A stretch of DNA of 64,000 bases from an uncultured Pelagibacteraceae bacterium (GTDB lineage: Bacteria > Pseudomonadota > Alphaproteobacteria > Pelagibacterales > Pelagibacteraceae): positions 17,507 through 81,506 of the forward strand of contig CACHQT010000003.1 in NCBI GenBank assembly GCA_902582105.1, given 5' to 3'. The position numbers and the translations under genes were made by a program. Within the stretch, counting starts at the first letter, position 1. Each line of letters starts with the position of its first letter. The notes under the pieces are model-generated. The model was not told where the DNA came from and made no database searches. It saw nothing but the letters and a program-made list of their open reading frames with translations. Shown piece after piece: positions 39,386-48,911 of this stretch.

Positions 39386-39714
39386 TAGTTTATTTGTTCT
39401 AAATAAACAGCTATTTCACCACCACAAGCAAGTCCCACTTCCCATGCACTTTCGTTAGAAACTTTGAATTCAATTTTTTTAAAAGGTTTGTTATCTTTTA
39501 TAATACCAATGCACTCTCTAACTACTGCTGATTCAACGCAGCCGCCAGAAACAGATCCAGAAAAATCTCCTTTTTCATTAACAATCATTCTGCTTCCAAC
39601 TTGACGTGGAGACGATCCCCATGTTTGAATAACAGTTGCAAGTACTACCTTTTGGTTGGTTTTTATCCAATCATTTGCTTCTTCTAGAATCTTTTCATCA
39701 AATGAGTTTTTCAT
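39385..39714 (-). CDS. XdhC/CoxI domain protein, N-terminal half
   Basis: VVLATVIQTWGSSPRQVGSRMIVNEKGDFSGSVSGGCVE; ATGA coupling with downstream half. Confidence 0.92.
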   Translation of the reverse strand: MKNSFDEKILEEANDWIKTNQKVVLATVIQTWGSSPRQVGSRMIVNEKGDFSGSVSGGCVESAVVRECIGIIKDNKPFKKIEFKVSNESAWEVGLACGGEIAVYLEQIN

Positions 39715-39744
39715 TAGATGTAAAGGTAATACTGATATATCTAA

Positions 39745-40530
39745 TTAGCAAGCTTCAACGGCTTTTTTTGCAAATATTTTTACCATATTTGCTCTATAAT
39801 CTGCTGACGCGTGAACATCAGAATTCATACCGCTTGATGAAATCTTAACATTGTCTAATGCAGATGAAGAAAAGCTTTTTGATAGAGCGCCTGAAATATT
39901 TTGGTCATTATAAACACATGATTTAGCGCCAGTAACCGCAACATTAACAGCACTTTTATGTTTCGCAACATAAACTCCTACTATGGCATATCTAGATGCA
40001 GGATTTGGGTATTTTTTATAACAAGATTTCTCAGGAACTTGAAATTCTACAGCCTCAATCAACTCTCCTTTTTTAAGAGATGTCTCAAACATTCCTGTAA
40101 AAAATTTATCTGCACTGACTTTTCTATTGTTTGTATGTATTGTTGCATTAAGCGCTATACATGCTGATGGATAATCAGCTGAAGGGTCATTGTTTGCAAT
40201 TGATCCGCCGATTGTTCCTCTATTTCTTACTTGTGGATCCCCAATACCCTCAGCCAAAGCAGCTAAAGATGGAATGGCTTTTTTAACTTCTTTTGAATGG
40301 GCAACTTCTGCATGTTTTGTAGTTGCACCAATAGTTACAGTTTTGCCACTTACTTTTATTCCAGATAATTTTTTTATTCTTTTAATATCTATAATGTCTT
40401 TATAAGAAGCTAATCCTAATTTCATTGAAGGAAGAGTAGTCATACCACCAGCTAAAAAGGCAGAGCTCGATGAAGCTAGTTTTGTTGCTTCTTTTACATC
40501 TTTAGTAGAATGATAATTAAATGTTTTCAT
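39745..40530 (-). CDS. Molybdenum hydroxylase FAD-binding subunit (CoxM-like)
   Basis: FLAGGMTTLPSMKLGLASYKDIIDI; RNRGTIGGSIANNDPSADYPSA. Confidence 0.93.
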   Translation of the reverse strand: MKTFNYHSTKDVKEATKLASSSSAFLAGGMTTLPSMKLGLASYKDIIDIKRIKKLSGIKVSGKTVTIGATTKHAEVAHSKEVKKAIPSLAALAEGIGDPQVRNRGTIGGSIANNDPSADYPSACIALNATIHTNNRKVSADKFFTGMFETSLKKGELIEAVEFQVPEKSCYKKYPNPASRYAIVGVYVAKHKSAVNVAVTGAKSCVYNDQNISGALSKSFSSSALDNVKISSSGMNSDVHASADYRANMVKIFAKKAVEAC

Positions 40531-40539
40531 ATTTATCTC

Positions 40540-42915
40540 CTATGCTGCTTTAGAATTTGATTTGTTCATTTTTTGACAAGCCTTCCAAACCTTTTCAGCA
40601 GTTGCAGGCATAGACACTTCAGTGCCAACTGCATTCATTACAGCATTCATTACTGCAGGCGGAGCAGCTATTGCTCCTGCTTCACCACATCCTTTTGTAC
40701 CTAATGGATTTGATGTTGCTGGTGTACAAGTAAATCCTAAATTAAATTCTGGAAAATTATCTGCTCTTGGCATTGTATAATCCATATAAGATGCTGTAAC
40801 TAATTGACCTGTATCATCATAGTGGCAATTTTCATAAAGGGCTTGTCCAATACCTTGAGCTAAGCCTCCATGAACTTGACCTTCTACTATTAAAGGATTT
40901 ATAATTGTTCCAAAATCATCAACAGCTGTATATTTAACTACTTCAGTATTTCCAGTATCAGGATCAACTTCTACCTCACAAATATGAGAACCAGCTGGAA
41001 AAGAAAAATTACCTGGATCAAAAAATGAAGTTTCTTTTAAACCTGGCTCTTCACCTTCTGGTAATGGAGATTTTACCTCACCATATGTTCCTGGCAGATA
41101 ACATGCAAAAGCAACTTCTCCAATAGTTTTCTTCTGATTTGATTTTGCTACAATAAATTCACCATCTTTAAATTCAACATCGCTCTCATTAACTTCAAGC
41201 ATTTTGGCCGCAACTTTTTTTCCTTTTGCTACTATTTTATCACAGGCTTTAACAATAGCAGTTCCACCAACTGTTAAAGATCTCGAACCATACGTGCCAT
41301 ACCCGAAAGGACCTTTATCGGTATCGCCGTGTGAAATTTCTATATTTTCTAAAGGAACACCTAATCTATCTGCAGCTATTTGTGCAAATGTTGTGTCATG
41401 TCCTTGTCCATGACTATGTGAACCAGTAAAAACAGTAACATTTCCTGTTGGATTAAATCTCACTTCAGCGGACTCCCATAAACCAATTCCACATCCAAGA
41501 GACATTACAACAGCAGAAGGTGCGATACCACATGCCTCAAAATAACTACAGAAACCTACGCCTCTTAGTTTTCCTTTAGATTCTGATTCTTTTTTTCTTG
41601 CTTCAAAACCTTTGTAGTCTCCAACCTCCATAGCTTTTTTTAATCCTGCGTTATAATCTCCAGAATCTACAGAGTGGACTAAAGTTTGTTGAAATGGAAA
41701 CTGTGTTGGAAAGTTTTTCATTCTAATTTCTGCTGGATCCATTCCTAATTCTCTTGCTGCTTTTTCAACGAGTGTTTCTATAGTGTATGTAGCTTCAGGT
41801 CTTCCAGCTCCTCTATAAGCATCTACGGGTGCAGTATTAGTAAAAACTGCTTTAACATTACTATAAGCAGCAGGCATTTTATAAACTCCAGTTGCACATG
41901 GACCAAATAAATATGTTGGAGTTACAGTTCCAAAAACTGAGGCATAAGCTCCAAGATTTGCTATTGTTTCATTTTTAAATCCTAAAAAAGTACCATCATT
42001 TTTTACTGCTAATTCTGCATGAGTAACGTGGTCTCTTCCATGACAATCAGACAAAAATGACTCTGTTCTATCAGCAACCCATTTCACTGGTCTTTCAATT
42101 TTTTTAGATGCCCAACTACAAACAACTTCTTCGGCGTAAGGATAAATTTTTGATCCAAATCCTCCACCAACATCTGGTGCTATTACTCTTAGTTTATTTT
42201 CTGGAGCGACACCGTTAAATGCTGAAATAATTATTCTAGCTAAATGTGGGTTTTGACTTGTTGTATATAAAGTTATTTCTTCTGTTGAAGGATTGTAATC
42301 TGCATTTGCAGCTCTTGGTTCCATTGCATTTGGAATTAATCTGTTATTAATTAAATCAATTTTAATAATTTTATCTGCTTTATCAAAAGCTTCTTGAGTT
42401 TTAGCCCTGTCACCTAACAACCAATCAAAACATAAATTTTTTGGAATATCTTTATAAATACTTTCTGAGTCCATTGCTTTATCTGTTTTGACAACTGCTT
42501 TTAGAATTTTATAATCTACTTTTACTAATTCAGCTGCATTTCTAGCCTCATCAAGGCTCTCAGCAATTACTACAGCTACGTGATCACCAACATAATTTAC
42601 ACTCTCGTTAGCTAATGGTGGGTGTGCAGGCACTTTCATATCCGAGCCATCTTCACTTTTAATTCTCCATCCAGCTATTAATCCACCAATTTTATCGTTA
42701 GCAATATCTTTACCAGTAAGCACAGCAACTACTCCTGATGCTTTTTCTGCTTTTGAAATATCTACATTTTTTAATTGCGCTCTAGCATGTGGAGAACGAA
42801 CAAAATAAGCGTATGTTTGATGAGCGAAAGTAACATCTGCTGTATACTTGCCTCTTCCTGTTAAAAGTTTTTTATCTTCTTTTCTTTCAACTCTTGATCC
42901 AACTAAACTAGCCAT
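40540..42915 (-). CDS. Molybdenum hydroxylase large subunit (form II CoxL-like)
   Basis: DVGGGFGSKIYPYAEE; DAYRGAGRPEATY; GSHSHGQGHDTTFAQIA; GTKGCGEAGAIAAPPAVMNAV. Confidence 0.95.
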   Translation of the reverse strand: MASLVGSRVERKEDKKLLTGRGKYTADVTFAHQTYAYFVRSPHARAQLKNVDISKAEKASGVVAVLTGKDIANDKIGGLIAGWRIKSEDGSDMKVPAHPPLANESVNYVGDHVAVVIAESLDEARNAAELVKVDYKILKAVVKTDKAMDSESIYKDIPKNLCFDWLLGDRAKTQEAFDKADKIIKIDLINNRLIPNAMEPRAANADYNPSTEEITLYTTSQNPHLARIIISAFNGVAPENKLRVIAPDVGGGFGSKIYPYAEEVVCSWASKKIERPVKWVADRTESFLSDCHGRDHVTHAELAVKNDGTFLGFKNETIANLGAYASVFGTVTPTYLFGPCATGVYKMPAAYSNVKAVFTNTAPVDAYRGAGRPEATYTIETLVEKAARELGMDPAEIRMKNFPTQFPFQQTLVHSVDSGDYNAGLKKAMEVGDYKGFEARKKESESKGKLRGVGFCSYFEACGIAPSAVVMSLGCGIGLWESAEVRFNPTGNVTVFTGSHSHGQGHDTTFAQIAADRLGVPLENIEISHGDTDKGPFGYGTYGSRSLTVGGTAIVKACDKIVAKGKKVAAKMLEVNESDVEFKDGEFIVAKSNQKKTIGEVAFACYLPGTYGEVKSPLPEGEEPGLKETSFFDPGNFSFPAGSHICEVEVDPDTGNTEVVKYTAVDDFGTIINPLIVEGQVHGGLAQGIGQALYENCHYDDTGQLVTASYMDYTMPRADNFPEFNLGFTCTPATSNPLGTKGCGEAGAIAAPPAVMNAVMNAVGTEVSMPATAEKVWKACQKMNKSNSKAA

Positions 42916-42933
42916 AATAAATTTCTCCTTCCA

Positions 42934-43395
42934 TTACATTTTTGTAGCAGCTTCTTTAACTGCAGCTACTATATTTTGGTAACCTGTGCATCTACAAATA
43001 TTTCCTTCCAACCAATCTCTTATTTCTTTATCGCTTGGGTTTTTTTTGTGATTAAGCAAATCAATTGCGCTCATAACCATTCCTGGTGTACAAAATCCAC
43101 ATTGTAAACCATGTTCTTTTTTAAATGCTTCTTGCATTGGATGCATTTTTCCATTTTTTACTAGTCCTTCAATCGTAGTAACTTTTGAACCATCTAAATC
43201 AGCTGCTAAAGCAGTGCAGCTTTTAATAGATTTTCCATCTACATGCACAACACATGCGCCACATTGACTTGTATCACATCCAACATGTGTGCCCGTTAAA
43301 TTTAAAACTTCTCTTAAGAAAACCGATAAAACTGTATGATCGGCAACTTCTTTGCTAACTTTTTTACCGTTAACTTCTAAATTGACTTTTTTCAT
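42934..43395 (-). CDS. Molybdenum hydroxylase [2Fe-2S] small subunit (CoxS-like)
   Basis: [46 protein letters not shown]. Confidence 0.96.
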   Translation of the reverse strand: MKKVNLEVNGKKVSKEVADHTVLSVFLREVLNLTGTHVGCDTSQCGACVVHVDGKSIKSCTALAADLDGSKVTTIEGLVKNGKMHPMQEAFKKEHGLQCGFCTPGMVMSAIDLLNHKKNPSDKEIRDWLEGNICRCTGYQNIVAAVKEAATKM

Positions 43396-43485
43396 AGCTT
43401 CCCTTCTATAAAAATTTATTTATTTAAACATAATCTTTGATCATCTTCAATTATATATAAGAATTAAATTCTAGTTGAGCGCGAA

Positions 43486-44079
43486 TTAAAATACAAAATA
43501 TCCAATAACAATGATTGTTAGAAGAAGCATTGATGAATAAATGTAAATATTTTTAATTGATTTTTTAGTAACTAGTAATTCTTTTTTAACTTCATTAGAT
43601 TTTTCATTTTTTGGTACTTCTTTATTTGAAACTAATTCTGAAAATTTTCCAAAAAAAATATCAGCCATTTTTTTTGCAGTCATATCAATAAGTCTTGATC
43701 CAACTTGCGCTATCTTACCGCCAACATTTGCATCTACCTCATAATTTAATTTTGTACCACCTTCAAAATCTTCAAGACTAACTTTGGCTGAGCCAGATGC
43801 AAAGCCAACAGGGGAGTTACCGGATCCTTCAATAACATAACTGTTTGGTGCATTAATATCTTTAAGTTCAATATCTCCTGTAAAACTTGCGTTAAATGGA
43901 CCAATCTTATTTGTAGCTGTTGCTGTAAATTCTGTATCAGAATTTTTTTTAAATTCCTCACAGCCAGGTATTGATTTTTTTAAAATTTCTGGATTATTTA
44001 AAGCCTCCCAAACTTTTTGTTTTTCTAAATTTATTTGATATGATCCATTAAGTTTCATAAATATAAAAAAACTTAACAT
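43486..44079 (-). CDS. CoxG/SRPBCC family protein with C-terminal TM anchor
   Basis: VWEALNNPEILKKSIPGCEEF; GKIAQVGSRLIDMTAKKMADIFF; C-terminal hydrophobic helix. Confidence 0.92.
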   Translation of the reverse strand: MLSFFIFMKLNGSYQINLEKQKVWEALNNPEILKKSIPGCEEFKKNSDTEFTATATNKIGPFNASFTGDIELKDINAPNSYVIEGSGNSPVGFASGSAKVSLEDFEGGTKLNYEVDANVGGKIAQVGSRLIDMTAKKMADIFFGKFSELVSNKEVPKNEKSNEVKKELLVTKKSIKNIYIYSSMLLLTIIVIGYFVF

Positions 44080-44087
44080 AAAAAATT

Positions 44088-44333
44088 ATGGATGATAATA
44101 TAAAAAAAGAATTACAATCTGCCACTTTAGATAGGTTAATTAATCACCTTAGAGAAAGAAAAGATGTTCAAAATATAGATTTGATGAATCTTGCAGGTTT
44201 TTGTAGAAACTGTTTGTCTAAATGGTACAGAGAAGAAGCAGAAAAAAAAGGCGTCGAAATTTCAGATCAAGATGCAAGAGCTCATGTTTATGGAATGCCT
44301 TATTCTGAATGGAAAGAAAAATATCAAAAATAA
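44088..44333 (+). CDS. DUF1244 family protein
   Basis: LINHLRERKDVQNIDLMNLAGFCRNCLSKWYREEAE...YGMPYSEWKEKYQ. Confidence 0.92.
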   Translation: MDDNIKKELQSATLDRLINHLRERKDVQNIDLMNLAGFCRNCLSKWYREEAEKKGVEISDQDARAHVYGMPYSEWKEKYQK

Positions 44334-44348
44334 ATACTTTTCTTTTTA

Positions 44349-45203
44349 ATGATTAGGCTGTTCCCTTTAATATTTATAGTTCTTTGGTCATCAGCTTTTA
44401 TAACTACAAAACCTATTGTTGATTATAGCGATCCTTTTGCTGCTTTATCATTCAGATTTCTAATAGTAGCATTTGGTTTTTTTTTATTTTCAATTTTTAA
44501 AAAACAAAAAATTTTCGTACCAAAAAAAAATGCCTTTGAATCAATATTTAGTGGTGTTTTGTTTCATGGTTTATATCTTGGTGGTGTATTTTTTTCTATT
44601 TCAAAAGGTTTACCAACAGGAATAGCGGCATTGATAGTAACTCTTAATCCGGTTCTAACTAACGCATTAGCGGGTCCACTGCTAAAAGAAAAAGTTACGT
44701 TGAAACAATGGATTGGGGTGATACTTGGTTTTTTAGGTGCAATAATTGTTCTGGGCTTTGACGTTGGTTCAGGATTACCAACAATTGGTATAATTGCAGT
44801 TTTTATTTCACTTATAGCTGTAACTAGTGCAACTTTATGGCAAAAAAAATTAAGTAATAACTTGTCATTACCAGTAAGTAATATGTATCAAGCTATTGGT
44901 GGATTTATATTCCATCTAATTATAGTTTTGTTTTTGGCAAAACCTTACATTGATTTTTCTCCCACTTTCATTATTGCTATGAGTCATCAAATTTTATTAG
45001 TTTCCTTTGGTGCTTTTACAATCTTAATGTATTTAATAAAACATAATTCAGCTAGCAAAACAGTATCTATATTTTTTTTAATTCCAGCTACATCTGCTTT
45101 TATTGCATGGGTTTTTTTAAACGAAACTTTAAGTATTTATGATATTTTTGGTTTTACGATAGCTTCTATTGGAGTGTTTATTGCAACAAGAGAAAATAAA
45201 TAA
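44349..45203 (+). CDS. EamA (DMT) family transporter
   Basis: FIVLWSSAFITTKPIVDYSDPFAALSFRF; polytopic. Confidence 0.9.
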   Translation: MIRLFPLIFIVLWSSAFITTKPIVDYSDPFAALSFRFLIVAFGFFLFSIFKKQKIFVPKKNAFESIFSGVLFHGLYLGGVFFSISKGLPTGIAALIVTLNPVLTNALAGPLLKEKVTLKQWIGVILGFLGAIIVLGFDVGSGLPTIGIIAVFISLIAVTSATLWQKKLSNNLSLPVSNMYQAIGGFIFHLIIVLFLAKPYIDFSPTFIIAMSHQILLVSFGAFTILMYLIKHNSASKTVSIFFLIPATSAFIAWVFLNETLSIYDIFGFTIASIGVFIATRENK

Positions 45204-45206
45204 ATT

Positions 45207-45707
45207 TTATTTTTCCTTAAGTCTTGGAAACAGTTCTACAAAATTACAAGGTTTGTGATTAATATCTAATTGTTTTATCAAAATTTTATCCCACGCATCT
45301 GTAACGCCTCCTGAAGAACCTGGTAAAGCAAATATATATTTGCCGTTAGCGAGAACAGCGGATGCTCTAGATTGAATTGATGAGGTTCCAACTGTTTCTA
45401 AGCTATAGTATCTAAAAATCTCTCCAAACCCTGGTATATGTTTATCTGCAATTTCATCTAAGGCTTCAGGAGTGATATCTCTTCCTGTTAAACCTGTTCC
45501 ACCTGTTGTAATAATTACATCTATATTTTTTTTCTTAATCCATTTTTTTAAAATTTTTTTAATATCTTTTTTATTATCCTTGCAAATTTTACGCTCGACT
45601 AAATTATGTTTAGCTTTTTTAATTTTGTTTACCAAAATTCCTCCCGATTTATCTGTTTTTATATTTCTAGTATCGGTTACAGTTAAAAGTGCTATATTTA
45701 CTTTCAT
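45207..45707 (-). CDS. moaB: MoaB/MogA-type molybdenum cofactor biosynthesis protein
   Basis: VIITTGGTGLTGRDITPEAL; FALPGSSGGVTDAWDKIL. Confidence 0.93.
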   Translation of the reverse strand: MKVNIALLTVTDTRNIKTDKSGGILVNKIKKAKHNLVERKICKDNKKDIKKILKKWIKKKNIDVIITTGGTGLTGRDITPEALDEIADKHIPGFGEIFRYYSLETVGTSSIQSRASAVLANGKYIFALPGSSGGVTDAWDKILIKQLDINHKPCNFVELFPRLKEK

Positions 45708-45727
45708 AAAATAAGTTAATTTCTAAT

Positions 45728-46474
45728 ATGATTATATTATCAATTTTATTTTTTGTAACTGCAATATTATATGCAAGTGTTGGGTTTGGAGGGGGCTCAA
45801 CATATTTGGCTCTACTTTTGTTATGGGGAGTTCCCTACTTCATTTTTCCTATAATTGCTTTATCATGTAATATTATAGTCGTATCAGGAAATTGCTTTAA
45901 TTATATTAGAGCAGGAAACCTTAATTTAAAATTATTAATACCCTATCTATTTGGATCTATACCACTAGCTTTTATTGGTGGATCTTTGCCAATAGAAAAA
46001 AATTTTTTCGAAGTAATATTGTGTGTAGTTTTAATCATAGCGGGAATATTATTATTATTTAAATTTAAATCATTTGATGAAAAGGAAGAAGTTTTTAGAA
46101 AAATTCCAGTAATTGTCTCGGTTTTGATTGGGGGAATATTAGGTTTTATTTCTGGAGTTGTGGGTATAGGCGGCGGAATTTTTTTAAGTCCAATTCTTTT
46201 TTTAATAAGAGCTGGGAAACCAAAACATATTGTAACTACCGCCTCTCTATTTATATTAATAAATTCCTTATCAGGAATTGCTGGGCAATTAACAAAGGCT
46301 ACAGTTTTAAGTGAAATTCAAAATTACTGGTTTCTTTTGTTAGTTGTTTTAATTGGAGGACAAATTGGTAATTATTTAAATTTGAAAATATTCCCAACTC
46401 GAATATTAGCTCTGATTACTGCTGTACTAGTTTTATTTGTTGCTGTTAGAATGGCTTTAAAAATATTTATATAA
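45728..46474 (+). CDS. TSUP/TauE-SafE family sulfite exporter-like permease
   Basis: YASVGFGGGSTYLALLLLWG; GFISGVVGIGGGIFLSPILFL. Confidence 0.9.
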   Translation: MIILSILFFVTAILYASVGFGGGSTYLALLLLWGVPYFIFPIIALSCNIIVVSGNCFNYIRAGNLNLKLLIPYLFGSIPLAFIGGSLPIEKNFFEVILCVVLIIAGILLLFKFKSFDEKEEVFRKIPVIVSVLIGGILGFISGVVGIGGGIFLSPILFLIRAGKPKHIVTTASLFILINSLSGIAGQLTKATVLSEIQNYWFLLLVVLIGGQIGNYLNLKIFPTRILALITAVLVLFVAVRMALKIFI

Positions 46475-46478
46475 ATTT

Positions 46479-47396
46479 ATGGATAAAGATTTTTTTAAAA
46501 AAATAAGAATTTTAGATGCAGGCATGGGTCAGGAATTACTTGCGAGAGGTCTAGTATCTAAAGGGACTCTTTGGTCGGCTACCTCATTAATAAATGAAAA
46601 ATATTACCAATTGGTAATAGATACTCACTTATCTTCTATTCAAGCCGGAGCTGAGGTAATTTTAACTAATACATTCACTACTAGAAGAGTAAGAATGGAA
46701 CAAAATCAAGTTGCAGACCGTTTTCATTTTGCCAATAAAAAAGCTTGTGAACTTGCACTGAAAGCAAAAGAACTATCAAAAAAAAATATTTTGATTGCTG
46801 GAAGTCTTCCTGGTCAAAACGATACTTATACAGCTGACATGAGAGATAAAAACATAGTTGAGAATAATTTTTCTGAGCAAGCAAGTATACTTAGTCCACA
46901 TATCGACTTTTTTTATTTAGATGTTTTGTCAAGTGGCAGAGAAATTGAAATAGCATTAAAAGTTACCCAAAAGTTTAATAAACCAGTTTTAGTCGGCATA
47001 CATATTAAAAAAAATGGTAAACTTCCATCTGGAGAAACTATAACTGAAGTAGTTCAAAAATATAAAAATGATAGTTGGTTAGGAGTAATTTCAGCATGCG
47101 TCTCCTTAGAAATTATAGAAAAAACTTCCGATGAATTTAAAAAATTAGGTATACCTTTTGGTTTTAAAGCAAATTTATGGGGTGTGGAAGAACCTTTGCC
47201 AGTTCATAGATTTAATACTGCTGGGTTTAATGAAATTGGAAAAAATCCAAACATTACACTTGGAAAAAGAGATGAGGTTACCGACAAAATTTTTGCTCAC
47301 TTCACAAAAAAAATTATTAAAAATGGAGCAACTATTTTAGGTGGATGTTGTGAAACAAATGCTTCACATATAAGAGAAATTGCACAGCTTAAGTAA
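46479..47396 (+). CDS. Homocysteine S-methyltransferase family protein
   Basis: RILDAGMGQELLARG; GAEVILTNTF; ILGGCCETNASHI. Confidence 0.9.
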   Translation: MDKDFFKKIRILDAGMGQELLARGLVSKGTLWSATSLINEKYYQLVIDTHLSSIQAGAEVILTNTFTTRRVRMEQNQVADRFHFANKKACELALKAKELSKKNILIAGSLPGQNDTYTADMRDKNIVENNFSEQASILSPHIDFFYLDVLSSGREIEIALKVTQKFNKPVLVGIHIKKNGKLPSGETITEVVQKYKNDSWLGVISACVSLEIIEKTSDEFKKLGIPFGFKANLWGVEEPLPVHRFNTAGFNEIGKNPNITLGKRDEVTDKIFAHFTKKIIKNGATILGGCCETNASHIREIAQLK

Positions 47397-48276
47397 TATT
47401 ATTTTTAATAGAACGTCTTACAAAATAAATTCCTAAAACTACTGCTGCTACTGCAACGATTACTTTTGGTGTAATTATTTCACCTAAGAAAACATAACCT
47501 AAAATAATTCCAAATATCGGTATTAAATAAGCAACCTGAGCTTGAAAAACTAAACCATTGTTTTTTAATATTCTAAATCTCATAAGCCAAGCAATTCCAG
47601 TAGAAAATATCCCAAGATAAATTAGTGAAATTGTCGAGTCTAATCTAGGGTTTAAATTCCAAGGTTGTTCCGTATATATTACAATTGGAATTAAAAATAT
47701 TGTGGCCCATATTAATATCGAAGCTGTAACATTTTCGTTTTTTTTATTACTCACTTTTAAGGTTAGCAATCCACCTATCACGTAAAAAGTTGAACCTCCT
47801 AAAATAAGCAATGCTGAAAAAATGTTATTTTCATTTATTAAAATATCATCAGAAAATAAAAAGACTATTCCTGAAAATCCAATTAATACACCAATAACTT
47901 TTATAAAATTTATTTTTTCGTTATCAGTAAATATGTGAGCTAAAATAGTTGCGCTAAGTGGTGTGCTTGCCATTAAAATAGCAGCAAGATTACTTTGCAC
48001 TTTTTGGACTCCGTATGCTATTAAAAAAAAAGGTATAACTAGATTTATAATTCCTATGGATGCAAACCAATACCAATCTTTTGAAAAGGCTTCTATTTTA
48101 ATTTTTTTGAATAAACAAAGCCCTACAACTGGAATTGCGCCTAATAATATTCTAAGAAATGCAATAGTTACTGGTCCATATGAGTATGTAGCAATTTTAA
48201 TATTAAAAAAAGCAGATGCCCAAATAAGAGCTAGCACAATAAGAAAAATATAATCAGTCAAATTAGGTTGTCTCAT
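47389..48276 (-). CDS. EamA (DMT) family transporter
   Basis: LIWASAFFNIKIATYSYGPVTIAFLRI; polytopic. Confidence 0.9.
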   Translation of the reverse strand: MRQPNLTDYIFLIVLALIWASAFFNIKIATYSYGPVTIAFLRILLGAIPVVGLCLFKKIKIEAFSKDWYWFASIGIINLVIPFFLIAYGVQKVQSNLAAILMASTPLSATILAHIFTDNEKINFIKVIGVLIGFSGIVFLFSDDILINENNIFSALLILGGSTFYVIGGLLTLKVSNKKNENVTASILIWATIFLIPIVIYTEQPWNLNPRLDSTISLIYLGIFSTGIAWLMRFRILKNNGLVFQAQVAYLIPIFGIILGYVFLGEIITPKVIVAVAAVVLGIYFVRRSIKNNIT

Positions 48277-48755
48277 TCAGATATATCCATAATTTTACCT
48301 TTGGTAATTTTGTTTAAGCTATTTAAGTCAATTTTAAAAACTGCATTGGGATGTCCTGCGGCTGCAAAAATATCTTGAAATCTATTGAGTTTATCATCAA
48401 TCAAAATCTCTAACTTGTTGATAAGTCCTACTGGTGAAACCCCACCTATTGTAAAACCAGTTTGTTTTTTAACATCATCTGCATTAGCCATACAAACATC
48501 CTTTTTCCCAGTTATTTTCTTAACTTTATTTAACGAACACTTTTTATCTCCAGAAACCAAACATAAAACAAAACCATCATCTGCTTTTAAAAGAAGACTT
48601 TTTACAATGGCACCTACTTCGCATTTTAATGAGCTTGCGGCATCAATTGCTGTTCTTGCTGAACTATTTAAAACTTCAACCTTTAATTTTAAATCAAAGG
48701 TTTTTAAATCCTTATCAACTCTTTTAACCGATTCTTTATTTAAAACATTTTCCAT
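48273..48755 (-). CDS. YbaK/EbsC-type aminoacyl-tRNA deacylase
   Basis: GAIVKSLLLKADDGFVLCLVSGDKKCSLNKVKKI; FTIGGVSPVG. Confidence 0.92.
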   Translation of the reverse strand: MENVLNKESVKRVDKDLKTFDLKLKVEVLNSSARTAIDAASSLKCEVGAIVKSLLLKADDGFVLCLVSGDKKCSLNKVKKITGKKDVCMANADDVKKQTGFTIGGVSPVGLINKLEILIDDKLNRFQDIFAAAGHPNAVFKIDLNSLNKITKGKIMDISE

Positions 48756-48911
48756 ACAACTAATAATTGTAACAATATGTGAATTGATAATTTCATATTA
48801 AATACCATTTATATATGTAAGAAATGCATAGGTGATATCTTAATAATAAACAACATTAATCTATAATTTTTTGATATTAAGACGCATCAATAAAATTTTT
48901 AAGGAAAAAAA

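Noticed and set aside
40540-43395. Annotating coxSLM as an aerobic CO dehydrogenase
   Set aside because: Form II signature AYRGAGR rather than AYxCSFR; substrate unknown.
47963-48253. 96-aa plus-strand ORF inside the EamA gene
   Set aside because: Antisense to a well-supported transporter; no RBS or recognised motif.
48385-48801. 138-aa plus-strand ORF opposite YbaK
   Set aside because: Antisense to a clear YbaK-family gene; composition is a reverse-complement by-product.
48756-48911. Riboswitch (glutamine-type) in the glnA leader
   Set aside because: The 156-bp gap shows no conserved riboswitch core I can recognise; not supported without a covariance search.
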